Shown here: positions 25,370 through 35,140 of the stretch, piece after piece
Numbering within the stretch: the stretch's first letter is position 1
Layout: every line of letters starts with the position of its first letter
NCBI GenBank assembly: GCA_036676415.1
Contig: JAKFCX010000060.1
Span: 124,001 to 188,000, forward strand
DNA from: JAEZDC01 sp036676415
Lineage (GTDB): Bacteria > Bacteroidota > Bacteroidia > Chitinophagales > Chitinophagaceae
Length of the DNA: 64,000 nucleotides
Reading direction: 5' to 3'
The notes under the pieces: model-generated
Seen by the model: the letters and a program-made list of their open reading frames with translations, nothing else
Database searches by the model: none
Told to the model about the DNA's origin: nothing
Program-made: the position numbers and the translations under genes

Positions 25370-25627
25370 ATGACAATGGATATTGACCAGGGATTTGAAC
25401 AAGCTGTGGCTGATAGTAAGTCACTTTCTTCCAAGCCAAGCACAGAGACTTTATTAAAACTTTATTCTCTTTATAAACAAGCCACCGAAGGTGATGTTCA
25501 TACAGATGCACCCGGTGCCTTTGATTTTGTTGCCAAGGCCAAACATGAAGCATGGACTTCATTGAAAGGCAAATCAAAAGAGGAAGCTAAAAAAGAATAC
25601 ATTGAGCTTATTCACAAGCTGAAGTAA
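25370..25627 (+). CDS. Acyl-CoA-binding protein
   Basis: 85 residues forming the four-helix acyl-CoA-binding fold. The family signature LYSLYKQATEGDV is at residues 30-42, and the AWTSLKGKSKEEAKKEYIELI block matches the C-terminal helices. It binds long-chain acyl-CoA in the cytoplasm. Such proteins are widespread in eukaryotes and also found in several bacterial phyla, including Bacteroidota. It begins 18 bp after the TPR gene. Confidence 0.92.
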   Translation: MTMDIDQGFEQAVADSKSLSSKPSTETLLKLYSLYKQATEGDVHTDAPGAFDFVAKAKHEAWTSLKGKSKEEAKKEYIELIHKLK

Positions 25628-25649
25628 TCAGCTCAACAAGGTTTTATTT

Positions 25650-25668
25650 GTACAAGAGTGCGACGCAA
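25650..25668 (+). repeat. Dispersed repeat, short form
   Basis: Exactly GTACAAGAGTGCGACGCAA, followed by GTAAAAC, which is the same extension as at 47153-47171. It lies between convergent genes. Confidence 0.85.
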
Positions 25669-25700
25669 GTAAAACTCAATAGCATTCCTACACTTGATAC

Positions 25701-27059
25701 CTAAATGTTCCTGCTTCTCCATTTACCACTTCTGATATAGAAGAAGGAAGGAACAAAAAGACAGCTCCAGTAGATCAGTTCACTCATCCAGCCAATGGTT
25801 ATCGGCAGATTGAATACCTCCAACACCAGGTACACATAAATGCAGTAAAAGATGATGGCAAATACTTCTATTGCCAGGGTGATCTTTGTGCTTCCAGTAC
25901 CCACTACAGCATTTAACCATACTACAGAGACTGACATAAATACCAATGCAACAGATATGATGCGTAACACGGGAATTCCGTTGGTGATGAAGCCTTCATC
26001 CTGTCCATAAATAGCGAGAAACTGTGCAGGAATGATATTGATGATAATACAGATGATCAAAGCTAAACCCAGGCTCAGCTTCATGATCTTGCGAATCAAT
26101 TCCGGCACTTTATCATGAAGTCCCTGGCCAATTACATTACTCACCATTGCATTACTTGCTGCAGCAAAAGCCCAGCTGAAACATCCAAAGAATCCAAATA
26201 CATTTCTCATGGCATTTGAGATAGCCAACTGCTGATCACCATGATGCTCGATAAGGATATAAAAGAACTCCCAGCTGATCAGGCTTACAGCAAACTGTAA
26301 CATTAGCGGTGATGAAACTTTCAGGATATGGAAGAAATGCGTTTTACTGAACGTAAGATGACTGAATAAACTGAATTGCTTCCCGATTCCTTTGACGTGT
26401 ATCACCAGGAATATGATGATCATTCCTACAAACTCGGCAATGATTGATGCATAGGCAGCACCATTAAAACCAAGTTCAGGCATTCCCAGTTTTCCATAGA
26501 TCAATCCATAGTCGAATACAATGTTGGCAACAGCTTCGACTAATGCAGCAATGAAAAGAAGTTTTGTCTGGCTGATACCGACCAGCAAAGCATTTCTCAT
26601 CTGGTAGATGTAGAGAAACACCAATCCCCAGATACGGATATTGAGGAAATCGACAGCCATCTCCACACTCTCTTCTGATCGTAAAGCCCACCTGAAAATA
26701 TAGGGAGTTACCGTATAAGTGGTAACAATACCAATAAAGGCAATGACTATCGCAACGATGATTCCATTGATGAACAGCTTACCAATATCATCTATTTTAT
26801 TTTCGCCGGCTCTTCTGGAGATGAGCGATTGAAGACCGTTGTTCAATCCTTGTCCGATCAGGGCAAAAATCAGGTAATACACACCTGTAATACCTGCCAC
26901 AGCCAGTTCTTTTTGGCCAAGTCCACCCAGGAAAATATTATTGGTGATGAAGTTGACATTGGGAATGAACATAGCAGCCGTTATCGGCAAAGCGATCTTG
27001 AGTATCTGGTTATTACTAACCTCCACCCTCAGGTCCTTACTTTCTGCAGCAGTGCTCAT
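25701..27059 (-). CDS. MATE-family efflux transporter
   Basis: 452 residues with about twelve membrane segments arranged as two six-helix halves, the MatE topology. Helices are seen from about residue 18 (ILKIALPITAAMFIPNVNFI) to the C-terminus. The first half includes QGLNNGLQSLISRRAGE, a region typical of the family's first-domain repeat. It exports cationic drugs or metabolites using a Na+ or H+ gradient; substrate unknown. It is divergent from the DUF3822 gene across about 72 bp. Confidence 0.92.
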   Translation of the reverse strand: MSTAAESKDLRVEVSNNQILKIALPITAAMFIPNVNFITNNIFLGGLGQKELAVAGITGVYYLIFALIGQGLNNGLQSLISRRAGENKIDDIGKLFINGIIVAIVIAFIGIVTTYTVTPYIFRWALRSEESVEMAVDFLNIRIWGLVFLYIYQMRNALLVGISQTKLLFIAALVEAVANIVFDYGLIYGKLGMPELGFNGAAYASIIAEFVGMIIIFLVIHVKGIGKQFSLFSHLTFSKTHFFHILKVSSPLMLQFAVSLISWEFFYILIEHHGDQQLAISNAMRNVFGFFGCFSWAFAAASNAMVSNVIGQGLHDKVPELIRKIMKLSLGLALIICIIINIIPAQFLAIYGQDEGFITNGIPVLRIISVALVFMSVSVVWLNAVVGTGSTKITLAIEVFAIIFYCIYVYLVLEVFNLPITIGWMSELIYWSCLFVPSFFYIRSGKWRSRNI

Positions 27060-27131
27060 AAGGCGGCAAAACTATAGTAGTCTCATGTATAGCCGCAATT
27101 ATTTTTAGTATCATTGCAGCCAATAAGCAAC

Positions 27132-27941
27132 ATGGCTAAGAAGACGTACAGTTTGTATTACAGTGTTGATATCATAGACCAGCGGTTAGCTGTTGAAATT
27201 GGTGTATCACATATTGTATTGGTAGCAGGAGGCGAAAATCTTGTAGCAGGACTGGAGTTTTACGAGATGGAGGAGAATGACCTGCAGGAAGTGTTGGATG
27301 ATATCAAACAGCAATCACAGTTACTAAGTAAGAGCTACAGCGAAACCAATGTATACTACAACCTGCATGAATCTGTTTTGGTTCCTGTTGCACAATTCAA
27401 TACGTCAATTGCTTCTGAATTACTGGATGTAGCTTTCGGAAGTAGCCCCTTAAAAAGAGTGAATGTAGAGAACATCAATGTTTCTCCCGGTATGGTAAAT
27501 GTGTACAGGAGTAATGATCATTGGCAGGATATCATCAGCAATTATTTTAGGGCAGTTACTAAGAAGCATATCTATACAAAATTGGTTGAAGAGGCCATTG
27601 AAGCTAGTGAGAACCTGACCGTTCAGTTTTACAGGAGTGAAATAATTGTTGTAGCAACAAAGAAAAAACTGCTGAAGATCGTGAGAAGTTTTTCATTCAG
27701 CAATGATGCTGATGTTTTGTATCACCTGTTGAATGTTTGCAAACAAGTAGATATGGATGCAGCTGAAACTACCCTCAGCGTTTCAGGCCTCATCAACACA
27801 GATTCAAACATATTCCTGCAGTTGCAAAAATATTTTGCAGAGTTAAAGCTGAATAATGCCTCAAAAGAACTGTTGCCTGAAGAGCAGTTGAAACAATATC
27901 CACTTCATTACTTCACACCATTTTTTAAGTTGTTGTCATGA
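27132..27941 (+). CDS. DUF3822-family protein
   Basis: 269 residues from ATG at 27132; a TTG six codons upstream is less likely. It matches the Bacteroidota-specific DUF3822 family in length, in its place directly before rsmD and in its opening pattern (LYYSVDIIDQRLAVEIG). The family is thought to have an actin/Hsp70-like ATPase-type fold, but its function is unknown. Its stop overlaps the rsmD start (ATGA), so it is translationally coupled to rsmD. Confidence 0.85.
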   Translation: MAKKTYSLYYSVDIIDQRLAVEIGVSHIVLVAGGENLVAGLEFYEMEENDLQEVLDDIKQQSQLLSKSYSETNVYYNLHESVLVPVAQFNTSIASELLDVAFGSSPLKRVNVENINVSPGMVNVYRSNDHWQDIISNYFRAVTKKHIYTKLVEEAIEASENLTVQFYRSEIIVVATKKKLLKIVRSFSFSNDADVLYHLLNVCKQVDMDAAETTLSVSGLINTDSNIFLQLQKYFAELKLNNASKELLPEEQLKQYPLHYFTPFFKLLS

Positions 27942-28480
27942 GGATCATTTCAGGAAAATGGGGCGGAAGAAGGATCAGTCCACCAACAAAAATGCCGCAC
28001 ACCAGGCCAACGACAGATATTGCAAAAGAAGGTTTGTTCAATATTCTCCAGAACCGTATGAGTTTTGAAGGCATTTCAACACTTGATCTCTTTGGTGGTA
28101 CAGGAGCCATCAGTTATGAACTGGCTTCGAGAGGTGCAGCCGATCTTACCATTGTTGAAAAAGACCCGGTAATGCAATCTTTCATCCGGAAGAATGTAGA
28201 AATGCTCGGCATGCAAAATACCAGGGTGTTGAAGATGGATATCTTCAATTTCCTCAACACCTGTACAGACCAGTTCGAATTTATTTTTGCAGGACCACCT
28301 TATGCTTTAGGTACGATTGATGAGATACCAAAGATCATCATCAGCAAAAACCTGCTTAAGCCCAAAGGAATATTCGTCTTAGAACACACACCACGAAACG
28401 ATTACCAGAAGTTTGAAGGTTTCAGCTTTATGCGTAATTACGGAACAACGTTGTTTAGTTTTTTTATTGGCCAGCAGTAA
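27938..28480 (+). CDS. rsmD: 16S rRNA (guanine(966)-N2)-methyltransferase RsmD
   Basis: 180 residues, the normal length. It methylates G966 of 16S rRNA with SAM. The N-terminal MRIISGKWGGRRI and TRPTTDIAKEGLFNIL blocks are characteristic, and the SAM-binding motif is LDLFGGTGAISYELASRG. The catalytic motif, normally D-P-P-Y/F, here reads AGPPYAL: Gly119 replaces the acidic residue (codon GGA at 28292-28294). All other motifs are intact. It is coupled to the DUF3822 gene by an ATGA overlap. Confidence 0.93.
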   Translation: MRIISGKWGGRRISPPTKMPHTRPTTDIAKEGLFNILQNRMSFEGISTLDLFGGTGAISYELASRGAADLTIVEKDPVMQSFIRKNVEMLGMQNTRVLKMDIFNFLNTCTDQFEFIFAGPPYALGTIDEIPKIIISKNLLKPKGIFVLEHTPRNDYQKFEGFSFMRNYGTTLFSFFIGQQ

Positions 28481-28499
28481 GGTTTTATGGCATCGTCTG

Positions 28500-28518
28500 T
28501 TGTGTCACTCACTTGTAC
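28500..28518 (-). repeat. Dispersed repeat, divergent copy
   Basis: On the minus strand: GTACAAGTGAGTGACACAA, then CAGACGATGCCATAAAA. It has four differences from the consensus. The extension matches the copies at 38086 and 51277. Confidence 0.65.
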
Positions 28519-28592
28519 TCCTGGATTCTATTGCAGCTGGTTGATTGTAGTTAGAAAGATAGATATTGAATATGGCTCTTTATCTTCACACC

Positions 28593-29162
28593 ATGCTCAA
28601 ATCTGAACTCCGTAAGATCTATAAAGACAAACGTTCTCTCCTCACGCCACAGGAACGTAATAAAATGGATGATCTTTTACTTATCCAGTTCCAAAAAATG
28701 GCAATGGATAAAGTGCATACATTACTCAGCTATTCTCCCAGCGAAAAACACGCAGAGCCGAATACTTATCTCTTCAGTACATATCTCGAGTACATGATAC
28801 CGGAACTGAAGACCTGTTATCCTGTAACTGATTTTGGAAACCTGCAACTTCAACCAAGACTGGTAAATGATTATACGGAATTCCACGTAACCAAATATGG
28901 TATCGAAGAACCGATGGATGGAGTTGATATCGACCCTAAAAAAATTGACTTAGTATTTATTCCAATGCTCATCTGTGATAAAAAAGGTTATAGGGTTGGT
29001 TTTGGTAAAGGATTTTATGATCGTTTCCTGGCTTTATGCAGATCGGATATACTAAAGGTTGGTTTCTCATACTTTGAACCAATTGATAACATCAGCGACA
29101 CCCATCAATTTGATATACCTTTGGACTTTTGTATCACACCAGAGCATGTGATTGAATTTTGA
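28593..29162 (+). CDS. 5-formyltetrahydrofolate cyclo-ligase
   Basis: 189 residues from ATG at 28593 (MLKSELRKIYKDKR, a family-like beginning); ATG at 28572 is an alternative. It converts 5-formyl-THF to 5,10-methenyl-THF with ATP. The C-terminal ATP-binding signature DLVFIPMLICDKKGYRVG, then FGKGFYDRFL, is complete. It stands between rsmD and lpxK, with a strong hairpin after its stop. Confidence 0.93.
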   Translation: MLKSELRKIYKDKRSLLTPQERNKMDDLLLIQFQKMAMDKVHTLLSYSPSEKHAEPNTYLFSTYLEYMIPELKTCYPVTDFGNLQLQPRLVNDYTEFHVTKYGIEEPMDGVDIDPKKIDLVFIPMLICDKKGYRVGFGKGFYDRFLALCRSDILKVGFSYFEPIDNISDTHQFDIPLDFCITPEHVIEF

Positions 29163-29164
29163 AC

Positions 29165-29197
29165 AACTTTTCCAAAGTTCCAAACTTTGGAAAAGTT
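29165..29197. repeat. Perfect 15-bp-stem hairpin, repeat family
   Basis: AACTTTTCCAAAGTT (29165-29179) pairs perfectly with AACTTTGGAAAAGTT (29183-29197) around a 3-nt loop. The left arm is identical to the one at 52556-52570. There is no T-run, so a classical terminator is less likely. Confidence 0.8.
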
Positions 29198-29221
29198 ATA
29201 GCACCTAACCAAAGTTTTTAG

Positions 29222-30316
29222 ATGAACCTGAATGCAGTTTTCTTAAAATCTTTCCGTGTTTTATTACTCCCTTTTGCATTGTTGTATGGACTCGTCATCA
29301 TCATTCGCAATAAACTCTTTGATAAAGGTTATCTCAAATCAGCCGATTTTCATTTTCCACTCATCTGTGTAGGTAATCTTGCCGTTGGTGGAACCGGGAA
29401 ATCGCCAATGGTAGAATACATCGTAAGACTTTTGCATAAAGATTTTAAAGTAGCAACACTCAGCCGTGGTTATAAAAGAAAAACCAAAGGCTATGGTCTT
29501 GCCAATGAAAGATCAACGGCTTTGGAGTTAGGAGATGAGCCAATGCAGTTTCACGTAAAATTTCCGGATGTGGCTGTGGCTGTTGGAGAAGAAAGATTAG
29601 ATGCTGTTCCACAATTATTACACGACAGGCCAGAACTGGAAGCGATCATTTTGGATGATGCATTTCAACATAGAGCTGTAACTGCAGGATTGAACATTTT
29701 ACTCACAGAATATTCAAACCTGTTTACGGATGATGTTTTCCTTCCGACTGGTGATCTCAGAGATGCAAGAAGTTCTTATAAAAGAGCAGATATCATTGTT
29801 GTAACAAAATGTCCACCCGATCTTGCCATCGACCAAAAAAGAAAAACCATCAGGGATATCCGACCATACCCACACCAGAAAATTTTCTTCACTTGTATAG
29901 AATATGGTGTTCCGTATCATCTCACTTCAAAACAGGAGCGTAGCATCACCAAAGCTGATGAAATATTACTGGTCTGCGGTATTGCCAATCCACAACCTTT
30001 AAAAGAATATATTTTTGATAATGCAGAAACATACTACCAGCAGGATTATTCAGACCATCATATTTTTTCCATTGATGATCTGAAGGAGATCAAGAAGAAG
30101 TACGAACGTATAGATGCATCTTCTAAATTTATCATCACCACCGAGAAAGATGCGATGCGTTTTATCAAGTTTAATGAGCAAATTGCTGATCTTCCGTTAT
30201 ATGTGCTGCCGATTCGGCATAGATTTTTGTTTAATGAAGGGAGTTTATTTGATGAAATGATCATTTCATTCATCAGGAATTTTAAATCCACACAACATGA
30301 CCAGGAAAAAGGCTAA
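29222..30316 (+). CDS. lpxK: Tetraacyldisaccharide 4'-kinase
   Basis: Phosphorylates the 4' position of the lipid A disaccharide at the inner membrane. 364 residues, within the family range. An N-terminal membrane-associated helix (about 12-28) precedes the P-loop GNLAVGGTGKSP (residues 51-62). Other family motifs are TLSRGYKRKTKGY and ILDDAFQHRAV. Its last 20 bp overlap the start of rnr, suggesting co-expression. Confidence 0.96.
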   Translation: MNLNAVFLKSFRVLLLPFALLYGLVIIIRNKLFDKGYLKSADFHFPLICVGNLAVGGTGKSPMVEYIVRLLHKDFKVATLSRGYKRKTKGYGLANERSTALELGDEPMQFHVKFPDVAVAVGEERLDAVPQLLHDRPELEAIILDDAFQHRAVTAGLNILLTEYSNLFTDDVFLPTGDLRDARSSYKRADIIVVTKCPPDLAIDQKRKTIRDIRPYPHQKIFFTCIEYGVPYHLTSKQERSITKADEILLVCGIANPQPLKEYIFDNAETYYQQDYSDHHIFSIDDLKEIKKKYERIDASSKFIITTEKDAMRFIKFNEQIADLPLYVLPIRHRFLFNEGSLFDEMIISFIRNFKSTQHDQEKG

Positions 30317-32330
30317 GCAAAAAACACATTCCACAAAACATTCAAGGGCTCCACAAGCTATGACAGGAATACTGGAGATAACACGTTCCGGTGTTGGCTA
30401 TGTAGTAATCGGTGATGGTAAAGACGACATCCTGGTTCGTCCCTCCAGTTTTAATACAGCGATGAATGGTGATGAGGTAGTGGTTAAAGTGATCAAGGAA
30501 AATGAACAAACCGCTAAAAGAGAAGGAAGGGTATTGGAAGTGAAAGCCAGAAAGCAAACGGAGTTTGTTGGTCATTTGCAGCTTTCGGCCAACTATGCTT
30601 TTTTTATTGCCGACACTGATAAACCAATGCCTGATTTCTATATCCCTCTAGACAAACTGAAGAATGCTAAGGATAAAGAGAAGGTGGTAGTGAAACTGGT
30701 ACGATGGGATAAAGAAGATAAAAAGCCAATCGGTGAAGTAGTGAAGATCATGAGCCAGGAAGATGCTAATGATGCTGCCATGCAGGAATTACTTGCAGAG
30801 AATGGTTTTCCATTAAGTTTTCCTGATGATGTGATGGAAGAAGCTGCAAGACTACCTGAAGTGCTGGCTGCAGCGGAAATTAGGAAGCGAAAAGATTTTA
30901 GAGAAACACTTACGTTTACGATTGACCCTGTTGATGCGAAAGATTTTGATGACGCCATTTCAATTAAACTGCTTAAAGAAGGAGTATACGAAATTGGTGT
31001 TCATATAGCAGATGTGAGTTATTATGTAGAGCCAGGTACACAGTTAGATGAAGAGGCATACAAAAGAGCAACCTCTGTTTACCTTCCAGACAGGGTAAAC
31101 CCGATGTTACCTGAAAGAATATCCAATGAGCTTTGTTCACTAAGACCCAAAGAAGACAAGTTTACTTTCTCTGCCGTTTTCCAGATGAACACGAAAGGAG
31201 AGGTAAAACAATTCTGGCTGGGAAAAACAGTGATACATTCCAATCATCGTTTCTCGTATGAAGAGGTACAGGAGATCATAGAAAATGGAAATGGACTGTA
31301 TGGAGAAGAAATCCTGCTGCTGAATAGTATTGCACAGAAGCTTCGCAAGAAACGTTTTTCGAGAGGTGCGATCAACTTTTCCTCGCAGGAAGTTCGGTTT
31401 AAGCTGGATGAGAAAGGAAAGCCCTTAGGAATTGTTGTGAAGGAAAGTAAAGAAGCTCATCAACTGATAGAAGAGTTTATGCTGCTGGCCAATAAAACAG
31501 TAGCCGAGAGTGTGAGTAAGATCAAAGTGAATAAAAAAGAAGTGCCTTTTGCCTATCGTGTACACGATGTGCCTGATGAAGAAAAGCTTACACCATTTAT
31601 AGCCTTTGCAAGAAAGTATGGCCATAAGTTCGATATCAGTTCACCTGAAGCCATTGCAAGTAGTTTCAACCAGATGCTGGATGATGTAAAAGGAAAACCT
31701 GAGCAACATGTGTTAGAGCAACTCGGCATCAGGACAATGGCAAAAGCTATTTATACTTCGGAGAATATTGGCCACTACGGTTTGGCTATGCCGCATTATT
31801 GTCATTTTACTTCACCCATTCGTCGTTATCCTGATGTGCTGGTGCATCGTGTATTGGAATCAATACTCAATAGCCAGATCATCATCGATAAAAAGATGGA
31901 AGAGAAATGTAAACACTGCAGCGAAAGAGAAAGAGCAGCAATGGAAACAGAAAGAGCTTCTAATAAATACAAACAGGTAGAGTTCATGAGTCAATACCTG
32001 GGAGAAGTATTTGAAGGTGTGATCAGTGGCGTGGCCAGCTTTGGATTCTTTGTTGAAACGGTAGAACATAAATGTGAAGGACTTGTTTCAATGGTTAGCC
32101 TGAGTGATTATGACGAGTTCAGGTTAGTAGAAGGTGATTATAGTCTTTCAGGAAGAAGAAGCGGTCGAAAGTTCAGAATGGGAGATAAGGTTTGGGTAAG
32201 AGTTGTCGCGGCAAATCTCACCAAACGCCAGATCGATTTTGAATGGGTGATTGATGGTGATAAGGATAATGATGAAGCTGCAAACGAAGAATTGGCAGCG
32301 TCTAAGAAGCGAAAGAAAAAGAGCAAGTGA
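30297..32330 (+). CDS. rnr: Ribonuclease R (RNase II/VacB family)
   Basis: A processive 3'-5' exoribonuclease, 677 residues. A lysine-rich N-terminus is followed by two cold-shock-type RNA-binding domains (about 22-160). The RNB catalytic domain (about 200-560) has metal-binding Asp210, Asp216, Asp218 and Asp219 (DPVDAKDFDDAI). The S1 domain (about 570-650, FEGVISGVASFGFFVE) precedes a basic tail. The short N-terminus and 677-residue length are typical of Bacteroidota RNase R, shorter than the E. coli enzyme. It overlaps lpxK by 20 bp. Confidence 0.95.
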   Translation: MTRKKAKQKTHSTKHSRAPQAMTGILEITRSGVGYVVIGDGKDDILVRPSSFNTAMNGDEVVVKVIKENEQTAKREGRVLEVKARKQTEFVGHLQLSANYAFFIADTDKPMPDFYIPLDKLKNAKDKEKVVVKLVRWDKEDKKPIGEVVKIMSQEDANDAAMQELLAENGFPLSFPDDVMEEAARLPEVLAAAEIRKRKDFRETLTFTIDPVDAKDFDDAISIKLLKEGVYEIGVHIADVSYYVEPGTQLDEEAYKRATSVYLPDRVNPMLPERISNELCSLRPKEDKFTFSAVFQMNTKGEVKQFWLGKTVIHSNHRFSYEEVQEIIENGNGLYGEEILLLNSIAQKLRKKRFSRGAINFSSQEVRFKLDEKGKPLGIVVKESKEAHQLIEEFMLLANKTVAESVSKIKVNKKEVPFAYRVHDVPDEEKLTPFIAFARKYGHKFDISSPEAIASSFNQMLDDVKGKPEQHVLEQLGIRTMAKAIYTSENIGHYGLAMPHYCHFTSPIRRYPDVLVHRVLESILNSQIIIDKKMEEKCKHCSERERAAMETERASNKYKQVEFMSQYLGEVFEGVISGVASFGFFVETVEHKCEGLVSMVSLSDYDEFRLVEGDYSLSGRRSGRKFRMGDKVWVRVVAANLTKRQIDFEWVIDGDKDNDEAANEELAASKKRKKKSK

Positions 32331-32353
32331 GTTTATACCCTCATTAATAGTTT

Positions 32354-34015
32354 ATGGATTGGCTATGGAATTTATTTACAGAAGCTTCCATTGCACAGGC
32401 TGTAGTGGTGTATGGTTTGGTGATTGCTATCGGACTATGGCTTGGAAAGATTAAGACCTTTATCAAGCTTGGTGTTACATGGGTTTTATTTTTAGGTATC
32501 ATATTCTCTTATTTTGGCATCGCTGTAAACAAAGAGATCGAACATTTTCTCAAAGATTTCGGGCTGATTCTTTTTGTTTATTGTTTGGGTTTACAGGTAG
32601 GCCCTGGATTCTTTGCTTCGTTAAAGAAGACTGCACTTGTAAATAATGTATTGGCAGCAATGGTAGTGATTCTTGGAGTATTCACTGCTGTATTATTTTA
32701 TTATCTATCCGATTTTCATATTTCCATCGTTGCCGGTGTAATGAGTGGAGCTGTAACCAATACACCTGGTCTTGCTGCAGCACAGGCTGCAATGGCAGAT
32801 CTGAATATAGCTGATGTCAATACGAGTTACATCACACTGGCATATGCCTTAGTGTATCCATTTGGTGTAGTAGGAATTATTTTATCGCTCGTAATCCTCA
32901 AAAAAGCTTTTCGTACTGATATTAAAGCAGAACAGGAACTGCATCGAAAACTTAAAGCAATCAGAAGCAGCAAACCCGGTTCATTTAATATTATTGTTGA
33001 GAACAATCTCTTGCAGGATCAGACCCTGAGACAAGTGTTCTCATTTCTGAAGGAGCCTGTTGTTGTATCAAGGATGATGCATGATGGGAAAGTTTTAGTT
33101 CCTACACCAGACACAAAGCTTTCTATTGGTGATGTTTTATTAGTTGTTGCTCCAAAGAGTGAAATAACAAGAATAAAAATGATCATCGGTTCAGAAAGTG
33201 ATATAGATCTGAAAGCCGAAACACAGGATGCACTCATTTCAAGGACCATTGTTGTAACCAATAAAGAGGTGACGCACCAGAGGTTGGGAGATATTCCTGC
33301 ATTACATCAACGCGATTTCACACTTACAAGATTAAACAGGGCAGGAATTGAAATGGTGCCTCATGGTGATATGGTTCTGCAATTAGCAGATACAATAAAA
33401 GTAGTTGGTACCGAAGATGGTGTACGACTTGCCACAGCTGCAGTAGGTAATTCTTTAAAGAGGCTTGATGTGCCTGATCTTGCTCCAATATTCATCGGTA
33501 TCGTTTTAGGTGTGATCATCGGCAGCATTCCTTTTTATGTTCCCAATATACCCGTACCAATCAAAATTGGAATGGCAGGAGGACCTTTACTCGTAGCATT
33601 ATTATTAAGCAGGTTTGGCGGTAAACTTTATTTGAATAATTATACCACCAGTAGTGCCAACCAGATGGTCCGTGAACTGGGTATTGCATTATTTCTGGCC
33701 AGTGTTGGATTGAGTAGCGGCGAAAGACTTGCTGAAGCTTTTACTCATGGTGGCTTGCAATGGATATTAATGGGTTTAGGAATCACGCTAATACCATTGC
33801 TGATCGTTGGTTTTATCGCCAGGAAATTCTTCCGTAAAACTTATTTTGAAGTATGTGGATTATTGGCAGGAGCATCTACAGATCCACCTGCTTTGGCTTT
33901 TGCATTAAAGATGGCGGGAAACGATATTCCTTCAGCTACTTATGCAACCGTATATCCACTTACATTGATCTTACGAATTCTTGCAGCACAATTACTCATA
34001 CTGTTCCTGGTTTGA
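32354..34015 (+). CDS. AspT/YidE/YbjL-type transporter
   Basis: 553 residues in the arrangement of aspartate:alanine exchanger-family proteins. Five or so N-terminal membrane helices (about 10-185, with FVYCLGLQVGPGFF and VMSGAVTNTPGLAAAQ) precede two cytosolic TrkA-C (RCK_C) domains (about 200-370). A second membrane half follows (about 378-553, with GGPLLVALLLSRFG and ASTDPPALAFA). The two membrane halves are inverted-repeat homologues. The substrate is unknown; amino acid or dicarboxylate exchange is inferred from the family. Confidence 0.9.
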   Translation: MDWLWNLFTEASIAQAVVVYGLVIAIGLWLGKIKTFIKLGVTWVLFLGIIFSYFGIAVNKEIEHFLKDFGLILFVYCLGLQVGPGFFASLKKTALVNNVLAAMVVILGVFTAVLFYYLSDFHISIVAGVMSGAVTNTPGLAAAQAAMADLNIADVNTSYITLAYALVYPFGVVGIILSLVILKKAFRTDIKAEQELHRKLKAIRSSKPGSFNIIVENNLLQDQTLRQVFSFLKEPVVVSRMMHDGKVLVPTPDTKLSIGDVLLVVAPKSEITRIKMIIGSESDIDLKAETQDALISRTIVVTNKEVTHQRLGDIPALHQRDFTLTRLNRAGIEMVPHGDMVLQLADTIKVVGTEDGVRLATAAVGNSLKRLDVPDLAPIFIGIVLGVIIGSIPFYVPNIPVPIKIGMAGGPLLVALLLSRFGGKLYLNNYTTSSANQMVRELGIALFLASVGLSSGERLAEAFTHGGLQWILMGLGITLIPLLIVGFIARKFFRKTYFEVCGLLAGASTDPPALAFALKMAGNDIPSATYATVYPLTLILRILAAQLLILFLV

Positions 34016-34095
34016 TTCATGTGGATGTATGATGCTGTTTACTTACCTTGCGGCCTGGCTTCTATCGGCTATAACTGAATAAAAAGATACCGGAA

Positions 34096-35061
34096 ATGCA
34101 AAGCTTCAGAGACCTGGCTCAATCATTTGCAGAGAAATTTGAAACTGCTCATTTTCCTCCTACACCTGCCTCTTTGTATGAACCTGCTGAATATTTTTTA
34201 GGTATTGGTGGTAAAAGAATAAGACCGGTTATCTGTTTAATGGGGAATGAATTGTTTGACGATATTCACCCTGATGCTTACCATGTAGCCACAGCTATAG
34301 AACTCTTTCACAATTTCACATTGATTCATGATGATATCATGGATGCAGCTCCACTTCGTCGTGGAATGGAAACCTTGCATAAGAAATATGGTGATAGTAC
34401 TGCTTTACTGGCTGGCGATGTGATGTTGATAAAAGCTTACGATTACATCAATAAGATCAGTGCTTCTTATCAGAAACAGATATTATCCTTATTCAACCAG
34501 ACTGCAAGAGAAGTTTGTGAAGGTCAGCAGTTGGATATGGATTTTGAAAAACAGGAGAATGTTGCCATTGCTGATTATATCCACATGATTACTTTGAAAA
34601 CATCTGTTCTCCTGGCTGCCAGTTTGAAAATCGGCTCTGTGATCGGCGGAGCCAGTGAAGGAAACAGGATCCATTTATACGAATTTGGAAAAAACCTCGG
34701 CATTGCATTCCAGGTGCAGGATGATTATTTAGATGCCTTTGGAGATCCTGGCAAATTTGGAAAAGATGTCGGTGGAGATATCCGGCAAAATAAAAAGACT
34801 TTCCTGATGTTACATGCTCTGGAAGTTTGTTCGAATGAGCACAGACAGGAACTACAGCATTTACTTTCCACCAACGAAACTGATAAAGTTGAGAAGGTAT
34901 TGAAGATATATAAGAGTTGTAATGTTGATGCCTGGGCAAATGAATTGAAGGAGAAGTACCTGGCTACTGCACTGCAGCATTTGGATGATATTGCTGTGAT
35001 GTCTTCACGTAAAAAGCCTCTAATGGAGTTGTCTGAGTTTCTTATTCAAAGAGAATATTAA
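34096..35061 (+). CDS. Polyprenyl (isoprenyl) diphosphate synthase
   Basis: 321 residues. The first Asp-rich motif is Asp79-Asp80-x-x-Asp83 (LIHDDIMDAAPLRRG) and the second is Asp209-Asp210-x-x-Asp213 (QVQDDYLDAFGD). The GGKRIRP substrate-binding block is at about residues 38-44. It condenses isopentenyl diphosphate onto allylic diphosphates in the cytoplasm. A phenylalanine five residues before the first motif suggests a shorter-chain product (about C15-C20) than octaprenyl-type enzymes; this is inference. The start has a -7-like TAACTGAATAAA region but no clear consensus. Confidence 0.92.
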   Translation: MQSFRDLAQSFAEKFETAHFPPTPASLYEPAEYFLGIGGKRIRPVICLMGNELFDDIHPDAYHVATAIELFHNFTLIHDDIMDAAPLRRGMETLHKKYGDSTALLAGDVMLIKAYDYINKISASYQKQILSLFNQTAREVCEGQQLDMDFEKQENVAIADYIHMITLKTSVLLAASLKIGSVIGGASEGNRIHLYEFGKNLGIAFQVQDDYLDAFGDPGKFGKDVGGDIRQNKKTFLMLHALEVCSNEHRQELQHLLSTNETDKVEKVLKIYKSCNVDAWANELKEKYLATALQHLDDIAVMSSRKKPLMELSEFLIQREY

Positions 35062-35140
35062 CCTGCAATCCACAGTGTTTCTGCAAATACATCTCATTAG
35101 CTTACATTAGCATCCGTTAGCACAACCAAAACTTAACTGC

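Noticed and set aside
35080..35130. TTAGC direct repeats before the amino acid permease gene
   Set aside because: Short and irregular; no repeat-spacer structure, so not CRISPR and not a clear operator.
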